From contig NZ_CP104900.1 in assembly GCF_025449215.1 (NCBI RefSeq), positions 558,001 to 622,000 of the forward strand: 64,000 nucleotides of DNA, given 5' to 3'. The notes beneath the pieces are model-generated. The model was not told the origin of the DNA. It did no database searches and was given only the letters and a program-made list of their open reading frames with translations. The first letter of the stretch is position 1. Each line of letters starts with the position of its first letter. The stretch comes from Shewanella seohaensis. GTDB taxonomy: Bacteria; Pseudomonadota; Gammaproteobacteria; Enterobacterales; Shewanellaceae. Positions 30,936 through 42,204 of the stretch are shown here, piece by piece. Made by a program: the position numbers and the translations under genes.

Positions 30936-31688
30936 CTAGGCTTGGGGAATAACTGAGTGATAGCCCGAGAGCAGAGCCGTCCAGTCGGCGGGCGTAAAGG
31001 CGAGCGTAGGCTGTTTGCCTTGTTCTTTATTGAAGGAGCGTAGCAACCTATCAAGGTTCGCCTTCTGCCATTGGGCATGGGGCGTTTTGATCTCACCCCG
31101 GTCAAAATCAATCAGATAGAAACGTTCTTGTACGCCATCTGCTTGCTGTGGTTGCCACAAAATATTTTTCGCGTTTAAGTCGGCATGGTAAACGCCGCGA
31201 CGATGAAATTGAGCAATGGTGGCGCCGAGTGCTTGCCACTGCTCTGGAGTCATAGTGCCTTTGGTTAACTTAGCAACCAAGTCTTCGGCGCCATCGACCC
31301 GCTCGATGATAATGTCTGCACGGTAGAACAAGCCATCGCGCACAATATTGGCGGCAATAGGTTTAGGCACCGCAAATTGCTCGCGGTAGAGCAGCTCGAG
31401 CAGCCTTAATTCGCCCATGGCGCGGGTGTTTTCAAGCCCGGTATAGAAGTAGGCATCCTTACTGAATTTCTCCATCAGGCCACCACGCCAGTAATGTCGC
31501 AACACCCAATGACGCTCGCTAAAGGCCACAAACCAAGTGGTGTAACGTCCCTTGGATGATCCCACTACCGCGGCTTGTTCACGCCAGAAATCCACCGAAA
31601 ACCAAGCTGGAGTAATGTCTTCAGGCGTATCTTGGCAAAGTGCCATATAGCCATCGGCGGTATTTATGATTTTGATTTGTGCGTTCAT
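30936..31688 (-). CDS. kdkA: 3-deoxy-D-manno-octulosonic acid (Kdo) kinase
   Basis: A 250-residue kinase of the KdkA/RfaP family, which phosphorylates the 4-position of Kdo in the LPS inner core. The protein-kinase-like catalytic loop HADLNAKNILW and the metal motif YLIDFDRGE are intact; upstream WVLRHYWRGG is the phosphate-binding segment. Bacteria with a single phosphorylated Kdo use this enzyme, which fits the single waaA next door. It is convergent with waaA (14 bp apart) and divergent from the heptosyltransferase-type gene. Confidence 0.92.
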   Translation of the reverse strand: MNAQIKIINTADGYMALCQDTPEDITPAWFSVDFWREQAAVVGSSKGRYTTWFVAFSERHWVLRHYWRGGLMEKFSKDAYFYTGLENTRAMGELRLLELLYREQFAVPKPIAANIVRDGLFYRADIIIERVDGAEDLVAKLTKGTMTPEQWQALGATIAQFHRRGVYHADLNAKNILWQPQQADGVQERFYLIDFDRGEIKTPHAQWQKANLDRLLRSFNKEQGKQPTLAFTPADWTALLSGYHSVIPQA

Positions 31689-31797
31689 GGGAGATTTGTT
31701 GACTTAAGCGTGGCACCTGCGGCCATTCTACATTAAGATCCTTAGCTTGCGCCAAATAACCTTAAGAGCTATTCGCTTGAGTTTAAATCCTAACACC

Positions 31798-32821
31798 ATG
31801 AATTCTCTCTGCCTGCTTAGGCTATCGGCTATCGGTGACGTTTGTCATGCCGTGGCTATGGTGCAGGCGATTCAACGCCAATATCCCCAGCTCAAAATCA
31901 CTTGGGTGATAGGCAAGCTCGAATACCAACTATTAAAGCACTTGCCCGGTATTGAGTTTGTGATTTTCGATAAATCCCAGGGCTGGCGCAGTTACTTTAA
32001 TCTGCATAAGGCGCTGAAAGGCCGTCGCTTCGATGTCTTGTTGCACATGCAAGTGGCGCTACGTGCGACCTTAGCCTCCCTCGCGATTTCGGCAAAGGTT
32101 AGGGTCGGATTCGACCGTGCCCGCGCCAAAGAAGGTCAATGGCTGGTCACCAATCATAGAGTCGAACCTTTAGCAGAGCCCCATGTGCTGGACGGCTTTA
32201 TGGGATTCGCCAAGGCGATTGGCGTTAGCGACATCACCCCGAGTTGGAATATTCCAGTCCCTCAGGCGGATACTGAATTTGCCCAGCGCCAGATTGCCGA
32301 TGGCGAGAAGGTATTGGTTATTTGCGCGGCCGCCAGTAAAGCCGAGCGTAATTGGCTACCCGAGCGTTATGCCGCCGTGGCGCAACATGCGGTGAATAAG
32401 GGTTACCGAGTCATTCTCTGCGGTGGCCCAACAGCACTTGAAAAGACATTGGCCGACGATATTGCCAATGCATGCTCTGCGAAACTCGATAACTTAGTCG
32501 GCAAAACCAGTTTGACTCAATTGCTGGCTCTGCTGAAACGCGCCAGCCTAGTGCTAGCGCCCGATACTGGCCCTGCACACATGGCGGTCACACAAGGGAC
32601 GCCTGTCATAGGTTTATATGCCCATTCCAACCCAGGCCGCACTGGGCCTTATTTATCGCAGCAATATGTGGTGAGTGCCTACCAAGAGGCCATCGCCTCA
32701 CAGCAAAGCGGTGAGGTGAAATGGGGCACCCGTGCTTAAGGGTGAGCACCTTATGGCGCTAATTAGTGTCGAAGCCGTGATAGAGAAATTTGATCAGGTT
32801 ATTCAGCAGACACACAGTTAA
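31798..32821 (+). CDS. GT9 family LPS heptosyltransferase-like glycosyltransferase, frameshifted near its 3' end
   Basis: A GT9 (ADP-heptose type) glycosyltransferase of the inner membrane face. I start it at ATG 31798 (MNSLCLLRLSAIGDVCHAV), where the family's RLSAIGDV motif begins. The nucleotide-binding site is APDTGPAHMAVTQGTPVIGLYAHSNP (residues about 255-280, core TGPAHMA). The frame closes at 32739, but the next frame continues VLKGEHLMALISVEAVIEKF to a stop at 32821. An extra C in the CCC at 32729-32731 explains this; the repaired protein has 340 residues. The C-terminal tail is small, so the truncated form might still fold. The exact sugar donor is not known. Confidence 0.85.
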
Positions 32822-32873
32822 CCACTGTTAGCCTGTCACCCCGAGTTTTAGATTATCGTTTAGGAGAAAAATC

Positions 32874-33959
32874 ATGCGGATAGCCATAGCCATCGACAGT
32901 TTAGCGGGTGGTGGAGCCGAGAAGGTCATGATTACCTTGGCAAAGCAGTTTATTAGCCTAGGGCATGAGCCGCATTTTTTGGTCATGGAAGATAATCGTT
33001 ATTACGAAACCCCTGAAAATTTACCTGTACATCAATGCTTTGTCGACAAAGATAAAGATTATGACCACTTCGGGCGCCTAGGGGCGTCGGTCGATAAGTT
33101 ACGGGCCAAGATTGCCGAGATTGAGTCCCGAGTCGGTAAGTTCGATCTGTTTTTATCCAATCTTGATAAAACCAACTTGATGATGACCAAAACCGGGGTG
33201 ACACCACTCTATGTGATTGTGCACTCATCGGTTGAAGAAGAGTTGAGTCGTCAGTTTAAGTTAGGCCCCTTCGCCTACTATAAGAAACTGCGGGCGAAAA
33301 AAGCCCTCAATGGCCAGCATTTGATCACTGTGTCCAACGGCATCGCCAAAGAGATTCAAGCTAAGGGACGTTTGCAGCCTGCATCAATGCGAACTATCTA
33401 CAATCCATTTGAATTTAATGAGATTGTTGCTCAGTCACAGCAAGATAATCCGCAAATCCCTCAGGGTGACTATCTGATCCACGTGGGGCGTTTTGCTAAG
33501 CAGAAGCGCCACGATGTGTTATTTGAGGCCCTTAAGCAGACCCAAAATCAGTTACCCGTGGTGCTGTTATGCCATAACCACAAGAAGGCGATTAAAGCGG
33601 CGAAGAAATACGGCATCGAGAAGCGCTTAATCATTCCTGGATTCCAGAGTAATCCTTTTCCTTGGATCAAACGTGCGAAAGCACTGGTGCTGAGTTCCGA
33701 TTTCGAAGGATTGCCGACGGTATTAATCGAATCCTTAGCCTGCGGCACACCAGTGGTCAGCACCGATTGCCCACACGGGCCGAATGAGATTTTGACTGGA
33801 AATTTGGCTCCCTATCTTGTTCCCCGTCGTAATCCTGCTGCCTTGGCCAAGATGATTGACGCCGTGGTCGCGCAGCCGCCATCCCTCGAAAACGTGGAGA
33901 TTTTAACTAAGGTGGATGCGACTGCAATTGCCGAACAATATCTCGCGCTAGCGAAATAA
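32874..33959 (+). CDS. GT4 family glycosyltransferase
   Basis: A 361-residue GT-B glycosyltransferase of family 4, presumably building the LPS core or a surface glycan from the cytoplasmic side. It has a strong ribosome site (AGGAG, 9 nt before ATG). The N-terminal acceptor domain begins MRIAIAIDSLAGGGAEKV; the donor-binding domain has HVGRFAKQKRHD, then the catalytic SSDFEGLPTVLIESLACGTPVVSTDCPHGPNEIL region with the EX7E-type glutamates (core FEGLPTVLIE). It is paralogous to the frameshifted gene at 36577-37646. Donor and acceptor cannot be assigned. Confidence 0.88.
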   Translation: MRIAIAIDSLAGGGAEKVMITLAKQFISLGHEPHFLVMEDNRYYETPENLPVHQCFVDKDKDYDHFGRLGASVDKLRAKIAEIESRVGKFDLFLSNLDKTNLMMTKTGVTPLYVIVHSSVEEELSRQFKLGPFAYYKKLRAKKALNGQHLITVSNGIAKEIQAKGRLQPASMRTIYNPFEFNEIVAQSQQDNPQIPQGDYLIHVGRFAKQKRHDVLFEALKQTQNQLPVVLLCHNHKKAIKAAKKYGIEKRLIIPGFQSNPFPWIKRAKALVLSSDFEGLPTVLIESLACGTPVVSTDCPHGPNEILTGNLAPYLVPRRNPAALAKMIDAVVAQPPSLENVEILTKVDATAIAEQYLALAK

Positions 33960-33978
33960 TTTACCCGAGGAGAAAGCG

Positions 33979-35054
33979 GTGGAAGCGCGTAAATCAAATA
34001 AAAGACGTTATTTGTTCTACATAGCACAGAATTATTCCTATGCGATGCTAAGGCCGCTGCAGCAAGTGATTCTGGCGCGTGGCGATGAGGCGTGTTGGTT
34101 CCTCGAAGGCCGTGAGGTCGACCCCCAATTCCTTAAAGCGGATGAAAAACGCTTACCCGATATCGATGCCGTTAAGGCATGGAAACCCGATGCCGTGTTC
34201 GTGCCGGGTAACGTAGTGCCAAGCTTTATCCCTGGGGTAAAAGTGGGGGTGTTCCACGGTTTTAATGCGGGCAAAATGAATCATAAGGGGCGAGAAGATC
34301 ACTTCGAAATCCGCGATTGCTTTGACTTGTATTGCACTCAAGGGCCTGCGACGACACTGCCTTTCCTTGAGCTAGAGAAAAAATCGGCACCTTTACCGTG
34401 GCTGAAACGGGCTGGCCAGCGCTCGATCCTTTATTTATTGAAAATAAAGATAATCCTTACATTAAGCCCGACGATCCTCGGCCCGTAGTGCTGTTTTGCT
34501 CGACATTCTCCCCCAGCCTGACCTGTGCTCCGGCGGTATTTGAGCAGATTAAAGCCCTGTCGCAAAAGAGCCAGTGGCGCTGGTTGGTACAATTCCACCC
34601 TAAGATGAAGCCAAGTATTGTTGAGCAATACAAGACTCTCGAAAATGAGAATCTGCAGTTTGTGGAAACCGACAATGTGATCCCGCTTCTGCAGGCGGGA
34701 GATGTGATGCTCTGTGATACATCCTCGATTTTATTGATGTTTTTAATGCAGCGTAAGCCAGTAGTGACCTTTAAAAATCAGTCACCGAAGGCACATTTAA
34801 TCGATATTAACCGAGTCGAAGAGATTGAACCTGCACTCACTAGAGCGCTTAGCCGCCCCGATGATTTGATGGCGCATATCCATGATTATTGTAATCAAAT
34901 CCACCCCACGGGAGATGGTCAGTCTAGCCAGCGTGTACTCGCGGCAACCGATGCCTTGATTGATAAGGGAACCGCTTGGCTGAAACCTAAGCCATTGAAC
35001 TTACTGCGACACTTTAAAATGCGCCGCAAGTTAGGCTATTGGAAATTGTTTTAA
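33979..35054 (+). CDS. CDP-glycerol glycerophosphotransferase family protein, frameshifted
   Basis: A cytoplasmic GT-B type transferase of the TagB/TagF (CDP-glycerol glycerophosphotransferase) superfamily, which in Gram-negatives often acts in LPS or capsule assembly. GTG 33979 has a good ribosome site (GAGGAGA). Frame 1 covers FVPGNVVPSF, GVFHGFNAGK and ends after FLELEK; the continuation IGTFTVAETGWPALDPLF is in another frame. The poly-A run at 34378-34383 has six A where seven restore the frame; the repaired product has 358 residues. The downstream half keeps QFHPKMKP and the LLCDTSSILLMF-type motif (here MLCDTSSILLMF) expected for nucleotide-phosphate binding. It follows the GT4 gene by 19 bp. 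Confidence 0.82.
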
Positions 35055-35062
35055 GAAAAAGT

Positions 35063-35091
35063 AAGGCCGACACAGTGTCGGCCTTGTTTTT
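35063..35091. terminator. Bidirectional terminator
   Basis: The stem AAGGCCGACAC / GTGTCGGCCTT (35063-35085) is followed by GTTTTT on the plus strand. It lies between two convergent genes and overlaps the last bases of the minus-strand one. Confidence 0.85.
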
Positions 35092-36262
35092 AGCTTTGCG
35101 CTTTAGTCTCTTCGACCAGCTTAAAAATAATCTCTTGCATATTTTTCTGAAAATCTTCAATGCTGTGCGTCGCTTTGATGTAGTTCACCGCTTTTAGCGC
35201 CAGCTCTTGGCGGAGTAGCTCGTTTTCCATCAAATGGCGGATACCGTCGACAAAGAGTGGGACTTTATCGAAACCATCCCCTAATACAGTGCCGGTAAAT
35301 ACCCCAAATTGGCTGGTGAGTTCATCGGGATCACGACAGCTTACGAGCAGCGTTCCGTAGGATAAGGCTTCCAAAAACGAAATCGGTAGCGCCTCGTGGA
35401 TTGAGGTATTCACTAAAATCTTAGCGTCCTTAATCAACTGCGCCTTTTTCTCCCCTTCAACATGCCCCACAAAGTGTAAGTTAGGGATGTCGAGGTAGTT
35501 ATTCATGATGGATTGGTTTTTCTTCGACTGTCTAAAGGATTGACCAAGCATGAAAAATTCATATTCTGGCATCAGTTTGGCAATCTCACAGAACAACCAA
35601 CCACGCTTAACCGACTCGATGCGGCCGAGGAAGATAATGTGGTTTTTCTTCGGATGGGTTTCGACATCGAAGCTGTGATCGATTTCGATAGGATTAGGTA
35701 AGTATTTGATCTCGGTTTTATCGTCGAGGTTGTAGAGATCCCGCGCTTTTCTATCGAGAAAACGCGCCTGAGAAATAAACGAGACTTTACCTGCAGCCCA
35801 CAAATCGTGGACAAACTGATAAATGTTGCTATCCCAATAACTTTTCTCAGGAAAGAGTTTTACGGTATTAATTTCGTCCCATTCATAATCGGGGCGTGGA
35901 TCTTGAACCCAGAACAACAACTTTTTATCGATATTGGGGATTGTTTTAAGAATACGATAGGAATGGGTCGTCATTTCGATGGATAAGAAAAGATCATAGT
36001 TTTTCTTTTTTAAGAATCTAATATTAAGAAAATCCATAAACTTAGCGGCAAGACGATACACTTTGATACCATCGATCATATAACGACGGGGAATTAATCG
36101 CTGTTTGCTGCAATCTTTTTTTATCAGTACTTCTACTTCAATGTTCTCATTGGGCAAGTGTTTGGCGATCAGATGACGGGCAAGAAAGCCGTATCCACCG
36201 TACACTGTACCTGTACCACCAAAATATTCATCGACTAATAAAGCGACCTTTAGCTTACTCAT
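35090..36262 (-). CDS. GT4 family glycosyltransferase, AT-rich
   Basis: A 390-residue GT-B glycosyltransferase when started at ATG 36262 (MSKLKVALLVDEYFGGTGTV); a GTG start seven codons upstream is possible. The glycine-rich N-terminal loop FGGTGTVYGGYGF and the donor domain (IIFLGRIESVKRGW, then STSIHEALPISFLEALSYGT with the paired glutamates) are visible. It is not closely similar to its two GT4 neighbours. Its codon use favours A/T-ending codons more than waaA or polA, and it is followed upstream by an AT-rich spacer. This suggests recent acquisition, as is common for surface-polysaccharide genes. Confidence 0.82.
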   Translation of the reverse strand: MSKLKVALLVDEYFGGTGTVYGGYGFLARHLIAKHLPNENIEVEVLIKKDCSKQRLIPRRYMIDGIKVYRLAAKFMDFLNIRFLKKKNYDLFLSIEMTTHSYRILKTIPNIDKKLLFWVQDPRPDYEWDEINTVKLFPEKSYWDSNIYQFVHDLWAAGKVSFISQARFLDRKARDLYNLDDKTEIKYLPNPIEIDHSFDVETHPKKNHIIFLGRIESVKRGWLFCEIAKLMPEYEFFMLGQSFRQSKKNQSIMNNYLDIPNLHFVGHVEGEKKAQLIKDAKILVNTSIHEALPISFLEALSYGTLLVSCRDPDELTSQFGVFTGTVLGDGFDKVPLFVDGIRHLMENELLRQELALKAVNYIKATHSIEDFQKNMQEIIFKLVEETKAQS

Positions 36263-36576
36263 AACCACCCCAAAAATACTCACCAGTTCCGTTTGTGAGA
36301 TAAATTTATTCCAAGCGGAATATTTTGAGGTTTTTAATTCTGGCGATCAATTAAATAATGATCTAATTAATACGGAACGCAGTTTTATATAATCAAGTGT
36401 TCAATAAATGTTTTTAAATTGTATCGCTTTAATCAAAAAGTATGAAGGTATTAATGCCTTATTGATACATTTGTTATATTGATAATTATTTTAACGGGCA
36501 TCATGTTGTATCAGTTTGTTGCAATTTTAATGAGAACGCCAATATAAGAAATGGCGTTCTAATTAAAAGTGATAGT
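36263..36576. other. AT-rich gene-free spacer with a probable terminator
   Basis: About 314 bp, clearly richer in A+T than the rest of the window. Near its right end, AGAACGCCA (36533-36541) and TGGCGTTCT (36552-36560) form a 9-bp hairpin 16 nt past the stop of the minus-strand gene at 36577; only a loose AT-rich tail follows. No gene is visible. Confidence 0.5.
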
Positions 36577-37646
36577 TTATTGCGCTAAGTTAATATATTG
36601 AGCGGCAATATATTGGCTGTCTACGGCCTTTAATATTTCTAGATTGTCTAAAGCTGGTGGTGAGGCCAAACATTCCAGTGCCTTTTGTGCCAACAGCGCG
36701 GGTTGGCGAACGGGGACGAGATATTGTGCTAAATGCCCTGTGAGAATTTCATTGGGCCCGTGTGGGCAATCAGTACTGACGACAGGTGTGCCACAGGCTA
36801 AAGACTCAATCACCACGGTCGGTAAGCCTTCAAAATCTGAGCTGAGTAGCATCAACTCGGCCTTGGCAATCCAAGCGTAGGGATTGTGTTGAAACCCTGG
36901 AGTGATGATTCTGTGTTCGACACCGTATTTCTTAGCGAGTTTGCGTGCCTTCTTGGGGCGGTTGCACAGCAGGACAAGCTTAGGGGCCGTTGGCATATCC
37001 CTGAGTGCCTTAAACAAAATATCGTGGCGTTTTTGCCGTGTCACGCGGCCTACATGGATCATATAAGGCTCGCTTGGGATCTCGGCAATTTCTTCCTGAG
37101 TCTTCTTGCGGATTTCCTCCAATCTAAAGGGATTATAGATTGTCTGAACGCTTTGTGGTTTGAGCCAGGAAGTGGCTCTGAGCTCATCGGCGATGCCATT
37201 GGAAACTGTAATGATCTTTTTGCCTATCAGCGCCTTGGCCTTTTTCCAGCGACGCCAGAAATGCACTGGACCACGCTTTAATTCCATCAAGAGTTCTTGC
37301 TTGAGGGCGCAGTGGCAAAAGTAATAGCAGGGATCGAAATCGCAGCCGGAAACAACGACATCGCAATCGGTCGAGTTACTTAAAAATAGCGAGAACTTAC
37401 CCGATTGTTCCGCTTCGGCCACCTTGGCCTGCAGGCGTTGTCTTTGCTCCTGTAGGCTTGGCTTTTGGCCAGCTTCATAAAGATAATGAATCGTCACATT
37501 TTCTGGCGGCATAAAATCCCCCTCTTTATGGAACACAAAGAGGTGAACATCTTGCCCGGCTTCCTGCAGCACTTCGGCCTGGGATAAGGCGATTTTGACT
37601 GTGCCGTTCGAGAAAAGTTATGGCAAAAAATGGCGATTTTTTTCAT
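36577..37646 (-). CDS. GT4 family glycosyltransferase, frameshifted near its 5' end
   Basis: The 331-residue frame starting at 37572 lacks the beginning of the fold. The missing part lies in another frame: ATG 37646 gives MKKIAIFCHNFSRT, after which the original frame resumes VKIALSQAEVLQEAGQDVHLF. Restoring one G in the short G run near 37605 (minus strand ACGGCACAGTC) would read SRTGTVKIAL, which aligns with GGGAEKVMITLA of the paralogue at 32874 and gives 356 residues. The donor domain is complete: HVGRVTRQKRHD, SSDFEGLPTVVIE and STDCPHGPNEILTG. It is a paralogue of the 32874 gene but encoded on the opposite strand. Confidence 0.82.
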
Positions 37647-37889
37647 ATAAGTGCTCTGATTACGTGGACTTAATCGGTTGTGGTGTGGTTTCAATCCATC
37701 TAGGTTGGACGAAAAGCCGCTGCCTACTTAATCCAATATATAGCGAGTCGGCATTATATCAGTTCATGCCTTTACATGGGCTTAATCCGAGGAATTCTTG
37801 CCAGTATTTCAATTTTTAACGGGATTTTCAGCGGTTTTTATCGGGATGATTCACTCAAGTGGCTAAAACGAGTAGACTGGCGGCAATGA

Positions 37890-38414
<525 letters not shown>

Positions 38415-38480
38415 TAAGGCTGAGTATTTCCATAAAACCTTTGAGGCATCAGGCCTCGCGATGATAATGAAAAGGATGTT

Positions 38481-39951
38481 ATGAAGGCTTTTTTGACCCC
38501 CTCTATCCTCGCTGCTAGCGTTGCATCTGGTTTACTGTTTTCTGCTTCCGTTGCTGCCGCCCCTTGGGTGGATGCCTCGGATATTTATTTAAGAGCCGAT
38601 ATTCAAGCACTGGCCGATGCGGGCGTGATCCGTGTGCCAGTGAATACCTTTCCTTGATGTGGTCTGGTATTGGTGGTGACTTAGCGAAAGTCGAACCCGA
38701 GCTATTGTCTCCCGATTAGTGCAAGCCTTTGCCCGAGTTAACTTTTACTATCAAAATGCCGTCGATAATCGCGGCAATGCTAGGGTTAAACTCTCGGGTG
38801 CGACCGATCCCGCTCGCTTCCAGCATTATGGCTCCGACTACCGTGAAAAGGGTGAGGCTAAAGCCTCCTACGAATATTTAGGCTCACGTGTGGCCTATAA
38901 AACCACAGTTGCTGAGACGTACGATCCGCAAGATAACAAAAACTTCCGTCTCGATGAGTCTTATTTTGCTGTAATCATGGGTAACTGGATTGCGACCTTA
39001 GGTACGGTTGAGCAATGGTGGGGGCCGGGATTTGATTCGGCATTGCATCGCTCTAACAATGCGCGCCCAATGCAGTCACTGTCGCTCAGCCGTAATAATG
39101 CCGCCGCCTTCGAAACGCCATGGTTATCTTGGATTGGTCCTTGGACCTTCAAGACCGGTTTTAGCATGGCTGAAAAAGAGCGTGCTGTGCCTAAAACGGC
39201 TGAATGGGATATGCGTTTCACCGCCAAACCCCTTCAGCAGCTAGAAATTGGCTTGTCTTGGTCAACACTCTTTTGTGGTGAAGGGCAGAATTGCGACTTC
39301 GATTCTTGGTGGGACTCAGTGGCAAGCAATGCGGTGTGCATAGACGGTTCGGATTCTTGCCTAGCCGATCAACGCCGTGACGCGGGCCATAGAACCCAGA
39401 GCATCGATTTACGTTATGCCGACACTTGGCAGGATATCCCCGTTGGTTTGTACCTTGAGCATAGCTGTGAAAACGGCAGCGATTGCGGCTCACTCTGGGG
39501 GATAGATACCCATTTCGGCACATCGGGTAAGCAATTCAAGCTATTCATGGAATACTCGGATACCTTTGTCGAGTGTGATGGCAAGCCTAACTGCTTCTAT
39601 GAAGATCCTGTTTACCTCAGTGGAGCGCGTTACTACGGCAGAGCTTTAGGCTCGACCTATGATAGCGATGCCCAAGTCTTTGTGTTTGGTTTGGTTGGTC
39701 AGTTCCATAACAGCCGTGGTTTTACCTCGCTACTGCGTTATGCCAAGTTGAATAAAGACGGCACCAACGTGGCGACCACATGGGCGCCACAGCCACCGAA
39801 GGAAGACTTGCTGATGCTGGAACTTTCTTACCGTATGCCGGTGTGGAAGGGCATGTGGAGTCTGGGCGGTACAGTATCGAGATCGGAATTTGATGTACAA
39901 GAAAATGATACTAATGCGACTTTCTTCAGCAGTTTTGAATACCGTTTTTAA
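38481..39951 (+). CDS. Capsule assembly Wzi-family outer-membrane protein, two frameshifts
   Basis: ATG 38481 follows AAAGGATG and encodes a signal peptide ending ASVAAA, then DIYLRADIQALADAGVI, the typical start of Wzi-like beta-barrels. The frame closes at a TGA after VPVNTFP. The continuation LMWSGIGGDLAKVEPELLSP is one base out and ends at a TAG, and the barrel VQAFARVNFYYQNAV... runs in a third frame to 39951. Two missing bases, near 38655 and 38712, both in C runs, explain everything; repair gives about 490 residues. The barrel has many aromatic strands and ends SSFEYRF, a good outer-membrane C-terminus. Wzi proteins help anchor capsule to the surface. Confidence 0.82.
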
Positions 39952-39964
39952 GCGCTAATCCAAT

Positions 39965-39996
39965 AAAAGGCCTGCTAATCAGCAGGCCTTTTTGTT
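39965..39996. terminator. Bidirectional terminator
   Basis: The perfect 12-bp stem AAAAGGCCTGCT / AGCAGGCCTTTT with loop AATC is followed by T on both strands. It lies between the convergent wzi-like and epimerase genes. Confidence 0.9.
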
Positions 39997-40008
39997 TTCT
40001 CAGAGAGC

Positions 40009-41016
40009 TTACTTCGCATAAAACGCGCGGTACCACTCGACAAATCTGCCCACTCCGGTATTGATATCCACTTGGGGTTTATAACCCACCGCCTTAAACA
40101 GGTCTTCGGTATCGGCCCAAGTGGAATGCACATCACCTGGCTGCATGGGTAAGAATTGTTTGTTAGCCTCAATGCCGAGTGCACTTTCGAGTGCGGTAAT
40201 AAAATCCAGCAATTGCACTGGGCTGCCATTGCCTATGTTGAATACGCGATAAGGGGCGCTGCTATTAGCCGGTGTACCAGTTTCTACACGCCAGTCCGGT
40301 GTTGGACGAGGTGGTTTGTCTTGCACTCTGATGATGCCCTCAACGATATCGTCGATATAGGTGAAATCACGGCTGAGATCGCCATGGTTATACACATCGA
40401 TAGTGTCGCCCGCGAGAATGGCTTTTGTGAATTTAAACAAGGCCATATCGGGTCGTCCCCAGGGGCCATACACGGTAAAAAAGCGCAAGCCAGTGGTGGG
40501 TAACTGATAGAGATGTGAGTAAGTGTGCGACATTAACTCGTTGGCTTTCTTGGTCGCTGCATACAGGGATATCGGATGATCGACACTGTCCTCGGTCGAA
40601 AATGGCATCTTTTGATTCAAGCCATACACAGAGGATGAAGAGGCATACACTAGATGCTCAATCTTATGGTGGCGACAGCCCTCTAAAATGGTGAGATGCC
40701 CAACTAAATTGCTATCGGCATAGGCGAGGGGATTATCGAGGGAGTAGCGCACCCCAGCCTGCGCGGCGAGATGGATAACCCGTTGAAAACCTTGTTCTGC
40801 AAATAATGCTGCTATGCCGTCTCTGTCGGCTAAGTCCAGTTTGATAAAACGGAAATTGCTTAAGGCCTCGAGCGGTGCCAGTCGAGCTAGCTTTAGCCCA
40901 ACATCATAATAGTCATTGAGGTTATCGATACCGACAACCTCATGGCCCTGTGCGCAGAGGCGCTCACTGACTTTAGCGCCGATAAATCCGGCGGCGCCTG
41001 TGACTAAGTATTTCAT
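40009..41016 (-). CDS. UDP-glucuronate 4-epimerase family NAD-dependent epimerase
   Basis: A 335-residue short-chain epimerase. The NAD site is TGAAGFIGAKV; the catalytic triad is in ASSSSVYG and YAATKKANE. The features RYSLDNPLAYADSNLVGHL, GLRFFTVYGPWGRPDMA and TRDFTYIDDIVEG-like (SRDFTYIDDIVEGI) are those of UDP-glucuronate/UDP-galacturonate 4-epimerases (LpsL/Cap1J type). It begins 24 bp after ugd, whose product UDP-glucuronate is the expected substrate. The pair would supply UDP-GlcA and UDP-GalA. Confidence 0.88.
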   Translation of the reverse strand: MKYLVTGAAGFIGAKVSERLCAQGHEVVGIDNLNDYYDVGLKLARLAPLEALSNFRFIKLDLADRDGIAALFAEQGFQRVIHLAAQAGVRYSLDNPLAYADSNLVGHLTILEGCRHHKIEHLVYASSSSVYGLNQKMPFSTEDSVDHPISLYAATKKANELMSHTYSHLYQLPTTGLRFFTVYGPWGRPDMALFKFTKAILAGDTIDVYNHGDLSRDFTYIDDIVEGIIRVQDKPPRPTPDWRVETGTPANSSAPYRVFNIGNGSPVQLLDFITALESALGIEANKQFLPMQPGDVHSTWADTEDLFKAVGYKPQVDINTGVGRFVEWYRAFYAK

Positions 41017-41040
41017 AGTAAACCTTTATATTTTTGACGC

Positions 41041-42204
41041 TTAGTCGTGATGGAACAGATCCCGGGTGTACACCTTAGCGGCGACATCTTCGAGTTCATT
41101 GGCCATACGGTTAGAAATAATCACATCGCACATGGTTTTAAACTCATGTAAATCACGGATCACCTTAGAGTTAAAAAACTCGTCTTCCTTGAGTACGGGC
41201 TCATAGACCACGACTTCGATGCCCTTGGCCTTAATACGTTTCATCACACCTTGTACCGCCGAGGCGCGGAAGTTGTCTGAGTCGGATTTCATGATTAAGC
41301 GATAGATCCCCACTCGCTTCGGTTGCTTATTGATAATCGCGTTGGCGATAAAATCTTTGCGGGTCGTGTTGGAGTCGACAATGGCGCTGATGAGATTGTT
41401 AGGTACATCGTTATAGTTGGCCAGCAATTGCTTAGTGTCCTTGGGCAGGCAGTAACCGCCATAACCGAAGGAAGGATTGTTATAGTAATCGCCGATGCGC
41501 GGATCTAAACATACGCCTTCGATAATCTGGCGGGTGTTGAGCCCTCGGCTCTCCGCATAGGTGTCCAACTCATTAAAGTAGGCGACGCGCATGGCTAAAA
41601 AAGTGTTGGCAAATAACTTAATCGCCTCGGCCTCTGTGCTGTCTGTGAGTAAAATCGGAATATCTTGCTTAATGGCGGCGCGAGCAAGCAGATCGGCAAA
41701 GGTTTGGGCGCGCTCTGAACGTTCACCTACTATGATCCGGGAGGGGTGAAGGTTATCGTAAAGCGCCTTACCTTCGCGCAAAAACTCTGGCGAAAATAAG
41801 ATATTGTCACTGTTGAGTTTACTTCTCAGCCCTTCGGTAAAACCCACTGGCACAGTCGATTTGATGACAATGGTTGTGTCGGGATTCAGGGCAAGTACTT
41901 CCTTGGCGACCCGTTCGACCGACTGAGTATTAAAGTAGTTGGTTTGTGGGTCGTAATCCGTAGGAGTGGCTATGATGACAAAATCGGCTTCTTTAACGAC
42001 GTTTTTGTCGCTCGTGGCACTGAGATTTAAGGCTTTATGCTGCAGGTATTCTTCAATCAGACTGTCGGCGACCGTTGGTTTACGCGCATTAACTAACGCG
42101 ATGCGCTCGGGCATCAAATCAATCGCTACTACATGGTTTTGCTGGGCGAGTAAAACCGCGTTCGATAGGCCAACATAGCCCATTCCAACTACAACTATGT
42201 TCAT
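41041..42204 (-). CDS. ugd: UDP-glucose 6-dehydrogenase
   Basis: A 387-residue enzyme (E. coli Ugd: 388) oxidising UDP-glucose to UDP-glucuronate with two NAD. The open frame extends 27 codons further, but ATG 42204 gives [21 protein letters not shown], aligned with E. coli. The catalytic Cys is in [42 protein letters not shown] and [11 protein letters not shown] are conserved. It is first in a two-gene unit with the epimerase, and is read divergently from the GT2 gene across 231 bp. Confidence 0.96.
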   Translation of the reverse strand: MNIVVVGMGYVGLSNAVLLAQQNHVVAIDLMPERIALVNARKPTVADSLIEEYLQHKALNLSATSDKNVVKEADFVIIATPTDYDPQTNYFNTQSVERVAKEVLALNPDTTIVIKSTVPVGFTEGLRSKLNSDNILFSPEFLREGKALYDNLHPSRIIVGERSERAQTFADLLARAAIKQDIPILLTDSTEAEAIKLFANTFLAMRVAYFNELDTYAESRGLNTRQIIEGVCLDPRIGDYYNNPSFGYGGYCLPKDTKQLLANYNDVPNNLISAIVDSNTTRKDFIANAIINKQPKRVGIYRLIMKSDSDNFRASAVQGVMKRIKAKGIEVVVYEPVLKEDEFFNSKVIRDLHEFKTMCDVIISNRMANELEDVAAKVYTRDLFHHD

